Of a DNA stretch of 42,007 bases, positions 11,645-18,192 are shown piece after piece. The notes beneath the pieces are model-generated. The model was not told the DNA's origin. It did not search any database and saw nothing but the letters and a program-made list of their open reading frames with translations. Location: contig JADGQC010000004.1 of NCBI GenBank assembly GCA_017882125.1, positions 1-42,007 of the forward strand, given 5' to 3'. The translations under genes were made by a program, and so were the position numbers. Positions within the stretch are counted from its first letter, which is position 1; the number at the start of each line of letters is the position of its first letter. Source of the stretch: Anaerolineales bacterium (GTDB lineage Bacteria; Chloroflexota; Anaerolineae; Anaerolineales; Villigracilaceae).

Positions 11645-12325
11645 ATGACCAACTATACCCTTAGCCCGTCAGACCTGACATTTTCATGGGATGGCTGTAA
11701 ACGCTGCTTTTACCTCAAGGTAAAGCATAATATTGTTTACCGGGGACCATTTCCGGGCATGTTCGGGAAAATGGGCGATCTGACCAGTAATTATTACCTG
11801 GATAAGCCATCCAGCGAAATATCCCCCGACCTGCCGGTGGGGACGGTAACCCTCAGGGAAAAATGGGTCAAATCCGCGCCAATCAGTTTTCCAGATACTT
11901 CTTCCCAATGCACGATCAGGGGCCGTTTCGATGCAATCATGACTTTTGAGGACGGTTCTTTTGGCATCATTGATTACAAGACGTCAGATGCATCCGATGA
12001 AAAAGCTGCCTTCTACAGCCGGCAATTATCCGCTTATGCCTACGCATTGGAAAACCCTGCACCCGGGGCATTATCCCTCTCGCCTATCACCCATCTCGGC
12101 CTGTTCATAATTACTCCGGAACGTTATGAAAAAATGACCGGCAGGGAAGCCGGCTTTGTAACCAGGACGACCTGGATGAATATCCCCCGCGATGATGTCA
12201 CCTTCCTAGCATTATTAAATGAAATTGTCACTTTGCTCGACAGCCCCACCCCTCCGGACCCGGCGGAAGATTGCGGCTTGTGCAATTACAGAAAAGACTA
12301 CCATGCTGCTGGGGTATTGGATTGA
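11645..12325 (+). CDS. RecB/Cas4-like PD-(D/E)XK nuclease with paired cysteines
   Basis: 226 residues. The nuclease core is visible as GRFDAI (D96), GIIDYKTS (D110 and K112, the D-x-K pair), and the RecB-family motif YSRQLSAYAY (Q127, Y131). Two CxxC pairs bracket the domain, C18/C21 (GCKRC) and C210/C213 (CGLC), reminiscent of the iron-sulfur clamp of Cas4 and AddB; zinc is also possible. The ATG at 11645 was chosen because AAAAGGTG lies 5 nt upstream and the protein then starts with a conserved-looking segment; a longer reading frame begins at 11528. There are no cas, addA or recB neighbours, so its role (DNA repair or defence) is unknown. Confidence 0.8.
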   Translation: MTNYTLSPSDLTFSWDGCKRCFYLKVKHNIVYRGPFPGMFGKMGDLTSNYYLDKPSSEISPDLPVGTVTLREKWVKSAPISFPDTSSQCTIRGRFDAIMTFEDGSFGIIDYKTSDASDEKAAFYSRQLSAYAYALENPAPGALSLSPITHLGLFIITPERYEKMTGREAGFVTRTTWMNIPRDDVTFLALLNEIVTLLDSPTPPDPAEDCGLCNYRKDYHAAGVLD

Positions 12326-12394
12326 GATACACTAACAAGTGCCAGGGGGAAAGCGGAAGAGCACTCAATATATCTGGAACAAGGAAATTGAATC

Positions 12395-12418
12395 AAAAGA
12401 CTCCACCGAAGTGGAGTC
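12395..12418 (-). terminator. Intrinsic terminator after tRNA-Pro
   Basis: On the minus strand GACTCCAC pairs with GTGGAGTC (12411-12418 and 12399-12406) around a UUCG tetraloop, followed by TTTT. It lies 7 nt from the tRNA 3' end. Confidence 0.85.
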
Positions 12419-12424
12419 CTTGTG

Positions 12425-12499
12425 TCGGGGCGCCGGGAATTGAACCCGGGACCTCTTGCACCCCATGCAAGCGCGCTAGCCGGACTGCGCCACGCCCCG
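12425..12499 (-). tRNA. tRNA-Pro (anticodon GGG)
   Basis: The minus strand gives a full cloverleaf. The acceptor CGGGGCG pairs with CGCCCCG, including the C1-G72 pair typical of proline tRNAs. The anticodon stem CTTGC/GCAAG encloses ATGGGGT with anticodon GGG (CCC codons). The T arm is CCGGG TTCAATT CCCGG, and the discriminator is A. CCA is not encoded. A UUCG-capped terminator follows directly. Confidence 0.96.
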
Positions 12500-12658
12500 T
12501 CAGGCAGGCGGTATTATAGTCGCGATTGAGTTTTCTGACAATGAAGGAACGTCTGGCTGGCAGTCCCAACCTATAAACACAGGCAACCAAAGTAATCTTC
12601 AGCGCTTCGTGGCGCCGAACCGGTCGAGTACGGCTTGAAGCCGTCTCGCCTCGTTTTC

Positions 12659-12673
12659 GCGGTACAATACCGC
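12659..12673 (+). promoter_or_regulatory. Candidate -10 element within a small palindrome; probable leaderless start
   Basis: TACAAT (12663-12668, one mismatch to TATAAT) sits in the palindrome GCGGTA-CAA-TACCGC. The ATG of the membrane protein begins 7 nt after it, at the position expected for +1. No Shine-Dalgarno is present, which fits a leaderless mRNA. A good -35 is not visible. Confidence 0.5.
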
Positions 12674-12675
12674 CG

Positions 12676-13491
12676 ATGACAGAACCCAGTCACCTGCCTG
12701 AATCAACCCGAATAAGCGTTTTAACCGCTGCCGTCCTGCTGGCATTTGCGTTGACGCGGGTGCTGAATGCCACTCCATTATTCTCGTTGCTCCTCCCGGT
12801 TGGGAATTTCAGGCTGACGATCGCCTTAAACCTGAATACCGTCATCGTCCTTTTGGCAACGGGGGTAACCGCCACCGGCATGGATTGGCTGCTGCGCACG
12901 CATCCGGAGTTAAAAAAAGGGGGGACTCGCGAGCACTGGCTGCTTCCCACCCTGACGGTGCTGGTGATCGGGATTTCGCTTTACACGCTGCCCAATACAC
13001 CCATCTGGTGGCTAGGATTTGGGCTTGGCGCCGCCATTTTCCTGGTGGTTGCCCTGGCTGAATATGTGGTGGTGGACCCAAACGACGCACGTTACCAGGT
13101 GGCAGCTGCCATCCTGACGGTGATCGCTTTTGTCATTTTCCTTATCCTGGCAACCGCACTGAAAGCGGTCAATGCACGCCTGGTGATGGTTGTGCCGGCG
13201 CTTTTCGCGGCCGGCGGACTGGCTGCCTTGCGGACGCTACACCTGCGTCTCAACCAGCGCTGGGAAGTAGCGTGGGCGGTGGGGATCGGCCTCGTCGCTG
13301 CCCAATTTGGTGCAGCCATGCATTACCTGCCGCTTTCGCCCGTCCAATTTGGGCTGGCTCTGCTGGCTCCCCTTTACGCGCTGACCGTACTGGCAGTCAG
13401 CCTGGTGGAGGGTAATCCGTTCCGCCGGGCATTTCTCGAGCCAACGCTTATGCTCGCATTGTTCTGGGGGCTGGCATTCTGGTTCCGGTAA
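12676..13491 (+). CDS. Polytopic membrane protein of unknown function
   Basis: 271 residues with about eight hydrophobic segments, for example around 13-33, 44-65, 87-105, 107-128, 143-162, 165-185, 197-215 and 222-243. Charged residues are limited to short loops such as RTHPELKKGGTREH (about 75-88). No catalytic motif was recognised, and no signal peptide is needed. The stop codon is followed immediately by the ATG of the JAMM peptidase gene, so the two are translationally coupled and may act together. The start lacks a Shine-Dalgarno and may be leaderless. Confidence 0.8.
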   Translation: MTEPSHLPESTRISVLTAAVLLAFALTRVLNATPLFSLLLPVGNFRLTIALNLNTVIVLLATGVTATGMDWLLRTHPELKKGGTREHWLLPTLTVLVIGISLYTLPNTPIWWLGFGLGAAIFLVVALAEYVVVDPNDARYQVAAAILTVIAFVIFLILATALKAVNARLVMVVPALFAAGGLAALRTLHLRLNQRWEVAWAVGIGLVAAQFGAAMHYLPLSPVQFGLALLAPLYALTVLAVSLVEGNPFRRAFLEPTLMLALFWGLAFWFR

Positions 13492-13902
13492 ATGAACTCC
13501 AAACTGATCTTAACTCGTAAAACATGGCAGGCGATGCGCCGGCACGTCAGCCGCTGTGCCCCGCTTGAAGCCTGCGGATTGCTCAGCGGAAATAAAGAGC
13601 GGGTGGAGCGGTCTCAAGACATCCCCAATGCGGAAAAAAGCCCGGTTCGCTACCGGATGGAAGCGCGTGCACAATGGCGCGCTTTTCAGCGCATTGAAGC
13701 CGACGGGTTGGAGCTTATTGGAATCTATCATTCACATCCTAACGGTCCTGACCAGCTCTCACCCACTGATGTCGCAGATGCCATGTACCCAGTGGCGCAG
13801 ATCATCTGGTTTCGAGAGAACGGAAAATGGCGGGCGCGCGGTTATATAATCGAAAGTGGCAGTCCAGTCGAAATTCCCCTGGAGTTTACAGAACCCGAGT
13901 GA
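13492..13902 (+). CDS. JAMM/MPN zinc metallopeptidase
   Basis: 136 residues. The JAMM metal site is intact: Glu26 in LEACGLLSG, then H80-S-H82-P with S90 and D93 (YHSHPNGPDQLSPTD). This is the prokaryotic Mov34/MPN/PAD-1 type. Relatives remove ubiquitin-like sulfur-carrier proteins from partners or act in cysteine synthesis. No such partner (ThiS/MoaD-like, CysM) is adjacent, so the substrate is unknown. It starts at the base after the upstream stop codon. Its direct coupling to a membrane protein is the main clue to its role. Confidence 0.9.
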   Translation: MNSKLILTRKTWQAMRRHVSRCAPLEACGLLSGNKERVERSQDIPNAEKSPVRYRMEARAQWRAFQRIEADGLELIGIYHSHPNGPDQLSPTDVADAMYPVAQIIWFRENGKWRARGYIIESGSPVEIPLEFTEPE

Positions 13903-14016
13903 CCTTCCCCCCATTTATGTGTTAATGTTATTAACTGGATAAATTATCCATCTGCAGGTTTGGTTGGACCCTGATATTCCTGGAGTCAAAGTTTAACCGC
14001 CACGGAGGAAACTTTT

Positions 14017-14733
14017 ATGCAAGTCCTGGTTGACGTCGGTATCCTGCTGGCGTCGTATATCATCGGTTCTGTCCCATTTGGTTTGATCGTCGTTAAATTG
14101 ATGAATGGACGGGATATCCGCACCGTCGCCAGCGGGCGCACCGGCGGGACGAACGCCATGCGGGCAGCCGGACCCTGGGCAGGGCTGCTGACTGCTGTTT
14201 TTGATATCCTGAAAGCTGCCGCGTCGGTCTGGCTTGCACAGGCGGTGACACCCAACGTATGGATCCATATGCTGGCACCCATCGCAGCCGTGATCGGGCA
14301 CAACTATTCCCTCTTTTTGATCGTGCGTGACCCGGATGGACATATCCGCCTGGGTGGTGGGGCGGGGGGCGCGGCTGCAGGAGGAGGTGCATTTGGTCTT
14401 TGGCCCCCGATCGCCCTCATCCTTATCCCTCTCGGTCTCCTGATCTGGTATGTAACTGGTTATGCTTCGGTGACCACCCTGAGCATTGGGGTGCTGACAA
14501 TTATTATTTTTGGGGTGCGTGCCGCTATGGGGCTGGGACCCTGGGAGTACGTGATTTATGGATTCCTGGTTGAATTCCTGCTGATCTGGGCGCTGCTCCC
14601 TAATCTCAAGCGCCTGAGAGATGGGACGGAACGCCGGCACGGTCTGCCGGTGAAGCTCGAGCAAGCGAAGAGGGAGCGCGACCAAAAAGCGGGGGGAAAA
14701 CGTCTTAAGGAGCAAAATTGTTCGTTGATTTGA
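14017..14733 (+). CDS. PlsY-like membrane protein (glycerol-3-phosphate acyltransferase family), divergent
   Basis: 238 residues, multi-spanning. PlsY transfers acyl groups from acyl-phosphate to glycerol-3-phosphate in phospholipid synthesis. Motif 1 is clear (YIIGSVPFGLIVVK), and ASGRTGGTNAMRAAG matches the usual GSGN-x-GATN-x-x-R block loosely. In the third motif the usual His-x(4)-F-x-x-(F)KGGKGVAT has become GHNYSLFL followed, after an insert, by LGGGAGGAAAGGG, so the conserved lysines are missing. It may be a paralogue with altered or no acyltransferase activity. The C terminus has a highly charged 40-residue tail. GGAGG lies 8 nt before the ATG. It ends at a strong hairpin shared with the convergent hydrolase gene. 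Confidence 0.75.
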   Translation: MQVLVDVGILLASYIIGSVPFGLIVVKLMNGRDIRTVASGRTGGTNAMRAAGPWAGLLTAVFDILKAAASVWLAQAVTPNVWIHMLAPIAAVIGHNYSLFLIVRDPDGHIRLGGGAGGAAAGGGAFGLWPPIALILIPLGLLIWYVTGYASVTTLSIGVLTIIIFGVRAAMGLGPWEYVIYGFLVEFLLIWALLPNLKRLRDGTERRHGLPVKLEQAKRERDQKAGGKRLKEQNCSLI

Positions 14734-14792
14734 TATTTCGGGGATTCAAATTCCAGAGTTTAAATTTCCGGCAATCTTATCATTAATCAAAA

Positions 14793-14823
14793 AATCTGCC
14801 GCACTTGAAAAGTGCGGCAGATT
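14793..14823. terminator. Bidirectional terminator
   Basis: A 14-bp perfect stem (14793-14806 with 14810-14823, loop GAA) with A/T-rich flanks on both sides lies between the convergent PlsY-like and hydrolase genes. Confidence 0.88.
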
Positions 14824-14826
14824 GAT

Positions 14827-15675
14827 TTAATCCTTGCCAGCTTCCTTGGCATCTTTTTCTTCCAGGTAAAGCGCCAGTAAGTTCCGGCGATGAAGTTCCT
14901 CCGCCAGCCCTCCCAGGTAAACACGGCTCTTGCCGCATGATTCGATGTTATTTTCATCCATATAATCCTGGGGTGCGCGCCGCCGGACAGCCGTCCGGGC
15001 AACCTTGCGGATGCTGGTCAGGTAGTTCAAGTTTTCCTTGACAGCCGCATCAATTTCACCCCGTAAGATAATATCGCCGTGACCCTGGATGATGTTTTCG
15101 AGACCCATGCGTCCAATCTTTTTAATGGATGTGGTGATGTCTTCTGTATTGCCATCCACCACGTAAGGCAGGGGCATGAAGGAATCTCCGGCGAACAAGA
15201 CCCGGTCCTCTTCTACCAGCACGGCAATCCCATCGGGGCTGTGGCCGGGTGCAGGCAAGATGGATAAATTTTTCTTGCCAACGCGCAGGTTCAATGTGCC
15301 CTCGCTGAAGGTCAAATGGGGCAACACGATTTTTACCTGGCGGAAGGTTTGGTTCTGCTTGCGGGCATTTTCGAGCGCCGGGATACCGCGCTCGATCAGC
15401 AGGTCACGGCAAAGGGAGTGGGAAATGATCGTGGCACCGGGGAAAAAACAATTGCCCCAGGTATGGTCGGCATGGTAATGGGTATTGATGATGTAACGAA
15501 CCTGGACCCCGAGCTCGTGTTCCACGTAATCCCGCATTGCCAGGGTTTCTTCTGGCAGGGCCAGGGTGTCGATCACGAGAGCCCATTGCGGCCCAACCAC
15601 TACACCCGCCGTCACCTGGGCATAAACTTCACTTTGGAACCAGTAGACATTTTCAGAAACGCGTTCGCGGTGCAT
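14827..15675 (-). CDS. Metallo-beta-lactamase-fold hydrolase
   Basis: 282 residues. The metal-binding signature THYHADH is at 65-71, with later ligands in GHSPDG, AGDS and GHGD. This is the hydroxyacylglutathione-hydrolase/glyoxalase II-like layout, with a C-terminal helical extension that contains LGGLAEELHRRNLLAL. The substrate cannot be read from sequence. The ATG at 15675 was chosen because GAGG lies 6 nt upstream and the frame upstream of it is low-complexity leader. It diverges from the promoter of the attenuated acetyltransferase operon. Confidence 0.88.
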   Translation of the reverse strand: MHRERVSENVYWFQSEVYAQVTAGVVVGPQWALVIDTLALPEETLAMRDYVEHELGVQVRYIINTHYHADHTWGNCFFPGATIISHSLCRDLLIERGIPALENARKQNQTFRQVKIVLPHLTFSEGTLNLRVGKKNLSILPAPGHSPDGIAVLVEEDRVLFAGDSFMPLPYVVDGNTEDITTSIKKIGRMGLENIIQGHGDIILRGEIDAAVKENLNYLTSIRKVARTAVRRRAPQDYMDENNIESCGKSRVYLGGLAEELHRRNLLALYLEEKDAKEAGKD

Positions 15676-15797
15676 AATCATCCTCAAATATAAGATGATT
15701 GAATCTAGCACAAATGAGGGGCAAAAGTCAAGAAAAAGTGCATTTTGGGTGAAGATTGATAAGCTTTTATATATTGACCGCTTATTCTTAAAATTCC

Positions 15798-15827
15798 TTG
15801 ACTGGAAACAATACCTTGTGATAAACT
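15798..15827 (+). promoter_or_regulatory. Promoter of the leader ORF / acetyltransferase operon
   Basis: TTGACT (15798-15803, one base from consensus) and TAAACT (15822-15827) are 18 nt apart. An extended -10 TG is present at 15819-15820. Transcription would start near 15834, about 30 nt before the leader ORF. No other promoter-like sequence was seen before the GNAT gene at 16089. Confidence 0.65.
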
Positions 15828-15855
15828 TCACTTGCTCGAAAAATACAAAGAAAGG

Positions 15856-15950
15856 AGGCGCACTTCATGGTTCACAGTAATCCCATCACCCTTGCACGTG
15901 TCCGCGCCGCTGCTCCCAGCGGTCAGACCGTACCTACGCGGAGTGCGCCT
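15856..15950 (+). ncRNA. Structured leader RNA enclosing a short ORF
   Basis: A long-range 11-bp stem pairs 15856-15866 (AGGCGCACTTC) with 15940-15950 (GGAGTGCGCCT), with one G-U pair. Its 5' strand contains the last bases of the leader Shine-Dalgarno and ends at the base before the ATG. Its 3' strand is codons 25-28 of the leader ORF. Inside, TCCGCG (15901-15906) can pair with CGCGGA (15937-15942), which would compete for three bases of the outer stem. CCGCTG (15907-15912) pairs with CAGCGG (15917-15922). GTGTCCG (15898-15904) is also complementary to CGGACAC (15987-15993) in the first terminator, a possible antiterminator. No known riboswitch class was recognised. Confidence 0.6.
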
Positions 15951-15959
15951 ATTGCCTGA
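15867..15959 (+). CDS. 30-residue leader peptide ORF
   Basis: ATG at 15867 preceded by AAAGGAGG (15851-15858), the strongest Shine-Dalgarno of the region, at 8-nt spacing; TGA at 15957. The peptide is 30 residues, starts MVHSNPITLARVRAAAPSG, and ends in TRSAPIA. It has no membrane segment and no run of a single amino acid, so it is not a classic amino-acid-biosynthesis leader. Arg, Ala and Pro are frequent, and Pro/Arg-rich ends are common in drug-dependent stalling peptides. It is followed within 21 nt by a terminator. A stand-alone small protein is the alternative reading. Confidence 0.6.
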   Translation: MVHSNPITLARVRAAAPSGQTVPTRSAPIA

Positions 15960-15979
15960 CTAGATACACGCAGTGTATG

Positions 15980-16017
15980 AAGGCCACGGACACTCCCTGC
16001 CCGTGGCCTTTTTCTTT
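15980..16017 (+). terminator. First of two tandem terminators in the leader
   Basis: AAGGCCACGG (15980-15989) pairs perfectly with CCGTGGCCTT (16001-16010), and TTTTTCTTT follows. It begins 20 nt after the leader ORF stop. A small hairpin (ATACAC/GTGTAT, 15964-15978) lies between. Confidence 0.88.
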
Positions 16018-16024
16018 CCCAAGG

Positions 16025-16056
16025 CGGTCATGGGCTAATCCATGACCGGTTTTTTT
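16025..16056 (+). terminator. Second of two tandem terminators in the leader
   Basis: CGGTCATGG (16025-16033) pairs perfectly with CCATGACCG (16040-16048), loop GCTAAT, followed by G and seven T residues (16050-16056). The GNAT Shine-Dalgarno starts only about 17 nt later, so there is no room for another promoter after it. Confidence 0.88.
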
Positions 16057-16088
16057 ACGATGTTTGGTCAGCGAAAGGAAGATAAACG

Positions 16089-17087
16089 ATGGAATCAATT
16101 TCTTTACCAAATGCTCTCTCTCTCCAGGGACTCACCTTCCGATGTTTTCGGGGGGAGACGGATTATCCGCATATGGCCGACCTGATCGCCGCCTGCAAGG
16201 TGAAAGACGGTGTTGAACGCAGCACCGACGTGGAAGATGTGGCCCGCACCTACCGCCACCTGGTTAACTGTGACCCGCAGACCGACATGCTCTTTGCTGA
16301 AGTGAATGGCAAGCTGGTCGCATACGGGCGCATCTGGTGGGAAAACCTTTTGGAAGGCATCACCCTTTACCATCCCTTCGGTTTTCTGCACCCCGCTTGG
16401 CGCGGGAAAGGCATTGGAAATGCGATGTTCGAAGCTGCCGAATTGCGGGCTCAGAAGATCGCTGCCGGTCACCCGAAAACGATGCCAAAATTCCTGCAGG
16501 TGGAACCACAGGACTCGGAAAAAGACCTCATTTCCCTGCTGGAAAGGCGCGGTTACAAGCCTGCCCGTTATGAGACACACATGGTTCGCGACCTGGGTGA
16601 ACCGTTTTCGGAGGCCCCCATGCCAGCCGGGTTGGAGGTTCGTCTGGTTCAACCCGGGGATGTCCGCCCGATCTTTGACGCCAGCAATGAGGCCTTCCGT
16701 GATCACTGGGGTATCCGCGACATGAGCGATGAGGAATTCAAAATGCAAATGGAAAGCCCGGAATTCCAGCCCGAAATATGGAAGGTAGCCTGGGATGGCG
16801 ACCAGATGGCCAGCGTGATCCATAATTTTATTGACCACAAGGAGAACAAGGAATACCAGCGCAAGCGCGGCTATACCGAAGGGATCTGTACCCGCCGTCC
16901 CTGGCGCAAAATGGGACTGGCCCGTTCCTTGCTCGTCCAGAGCATGCAGATGTTCAAAGAGATGGGGATGACCGAGACCGCCCTCAGCGTGGATTCTGAG
17001 AATATTTCGGGTGCATTTCGCCTTTATGAAGGCGTGGGCTATCGAAAAGTCATGCAGCAGATTTATTATCGCAAGGCGATGGAGTAA
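16089..17087 (+). CDS. Two-domain GNAT N-acetyltransferase
   Basis: 332 residues with two tandem GNAT domains, in the layout of mycothiol synthase (MshD)-like proteins. The first acetyl-CoA loop is HPAWRGKGIGNAMFEA (about 100-115) and the second is RRPWRKMGLARSLLVQS (about 275-291). Both keep the R/Q-x-x-G-x-G/A core, the second less perfectly (R-K-M-G-L-A). The C terminus ends with the typical VDSENISGAFRLYEGVGY motif. GNATs move an acetyl group from acetyl-CoA to an amine; substrates include aminoglycosides, but the target here is unknown. AAAGGAAG lies 7 nt before the ATG. Two terminators precede the gene, and no promoter is visible between them and the start. Confidence 0.9.
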   Translation: MESISLPNALSLQGLTFRCFRGETDYPHMADLIAACKVKDGVERSTDVEDVARTYRHLVNCDPQTDMLFAEVNGKLVAYGRIWWENLLEGITLYHPFGFLHPAWRGKGIGNAMFEAAELRAQKIAAGHPKTMPKFLQVEPQDSEKDLISLLERRGYKPARYETHMVRDLGEPFSEAPMPAGLEVRLVQPGDVRPIFDASNEAFRDHWGIRDMSDEEFKMQMESPEFQPEIWKVAWDGDQMASVIHNFIDHKENKEYQRKRGYTEGICTRRPWRKMGLARSLLVQSMQMFKEMGMTETALSVDSENISGAFRLYEGVGYRKVMQQIYYRKAME

Positions 17088-17140
17088 AATAGGTCAACCA
17101 ACCAATCCACAACCGTCCTGTGTCCCCAAAGGAGATTTCT

Positions 17141-17545
17141 ATGCAACTACGCTGTACTTACTGCCAGACTATGTTCGCCATCAGCCGCGAGGATATGCTC
17201 GCCGCCCTGGAACATATGGAAGAAAATAAACTGATCTTCTACGACGCCCACTGCCCAAAATGCCGCCGCGCCAACCGCGTGGAGCGCGCCCGCATGGAAC
17301 GCTTTTTCCCTGATTGGAAAAATGCCATCAAGACCATGTCCAAGGAATCGGCGAAAGTGGAAACGGCGGCTGATAAACCTGCCGCGAGCGCCGGAGCCAT
17401 GCCAGCCGCGAAAGCACCAAAAGCCGCCCCCAAACACGAGAAAAAACATACCCCCAGAAGCAAGACGGCGGAAATATCGAGCATCAAACCCGCGATTAAA
17501 ACATCCTCCCCGAAAGCGAAGCCGGCAGGAACGAAGAAGGGATGA
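17141..17545 (+). CDS. Small zinc-ribbon protein with a basic Ala/Lys/Pro-rich tail
   Basis: 134 residues. Two CxxC pairs (CTYC at residues 5-8 and CPKC at about 38-41) form a probable zinc ribbon. From about residue 70 the protein is low-complexity and rich in Ala, Lys and Pro, like histone H1-type bacterial tails. Nucleic-acid or ribosome binding is a reasonable inference, not shown. The start at 17141 has AAAGGAG 6 nt upstream; an upstream in-frame GTG at 17120 lies before it. The stop overlaps the ATG of the next gene (ATGA), so translation of the two is coupled. Confidence 0.75.
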   Translation: MQLRCTYCQTMFAISREDMLAALEHMEENKLIFYDAHCPKCRRANRVERARMERFFPDWKNAIKTMSKESAKVETAADKPAASAGAMPAAKAPKAAPKHEKKHTPRSKTAEISSIKPAIKTSSPKAKPAGTKKG

Positions 17546-18150
17546 GGGTACGGGCAGTCTTCGTTGACTTTGGCGGTGTCATCATGCGCACCGAGGATAA
17601 AGGTCCGCGCAGCCGCCAAGCCGAACGCATTGGGATGACCTCCCGTGACCTGGAAAAGATCGTTTTCGAAAGCGATTCCAGCCTAAGGGCGTCCACCGGG
17701 GAGATCTCGGAAGAGGCACACTGGCAGGCTGTGTCGAAAGCATTAGGCGTCGACCGGCAGGAAGGTGAAAAGATCATTACCGAATTCTTTTCCGGCGACC
17801 GGGTGGATACCGTCCTGCTCGATTTCCTGCGCAGCCTGCGCCCGGACCGGAAAGTAGGTCTGATCAGCAATGCCTGGTCGGGGCTAAGGAAAGTTATCAC
17901 CACCAATCAGTTCGCGGATGTATTCGATGAAATGGTCATCTCCGCCGAAGTGGGACTGGTGAAACCCGACCCGCGCATCTACCAACTGGCGCTCGAACGA
18001 CTGGGCGTGCATCCCAAGGAGTCGGTTTTCCTGGACGATATGCTGATCAACGTGGAGGCGGCGCGCTCTTTGGGGATAAGCGCCATCCAGTTCACCCAGC
18101 TGGGAAGAACGCTGGAAGAATTAAAACATTTTCTGATTGATACAGGGTGA
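17542..18150 (+). CDS. HAD-superfamily hydrolase
   Basis: 202 residues, subfamily IA type. The nucleophile motif is VFVDFGGVI (D9; the second Asp of DxD is Gly, as in many epoxide-hydrolase-N-terminal-like or dehalogenase-like members). Motif II is LISNAWSG, and motif III/IV is KPDPRIYQLALERLG followed by SVFLDDMLINVEAA. It is likely a phosphatase of a small metabolite, substrate unknown. It shares a 4-nt ATGA overlap with the zinc-ribbon gene and lies 42 nt before the next acetyltransferase. Confidence 0.9.
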   Translation: MRVRAVFVDFGGVIMRTEDKGPRSRQAERIGMTSRDLEKIVFESDSSLRASTGEISEEAHWQAVSKALGVDRQEGEKIITEFFSGDRVDTVLLDFLRSLRPDRKVGLISNAWSGLRKVITTNQFADVFDEMVISAEVGLVKPDPRIYQLALERLGVHPKESVFLDDMLINVEAARSLGISAIQFTQLGRTLEELKHFLIDTG

Positions 18151-18192
18151 CCTTCCGCCTGTCGGGGGGAATGGTCACATAACAGGACAGAC

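Noticed and set aside
15867-15959. Leader ORF as a stand-alone toxin or small membrane protein
   Set aside because: It has no hydrophobic segment, and its Shine-Dalgarno and last codons are part of the same stem; a regulatory role fits better. It is not fully excluded.
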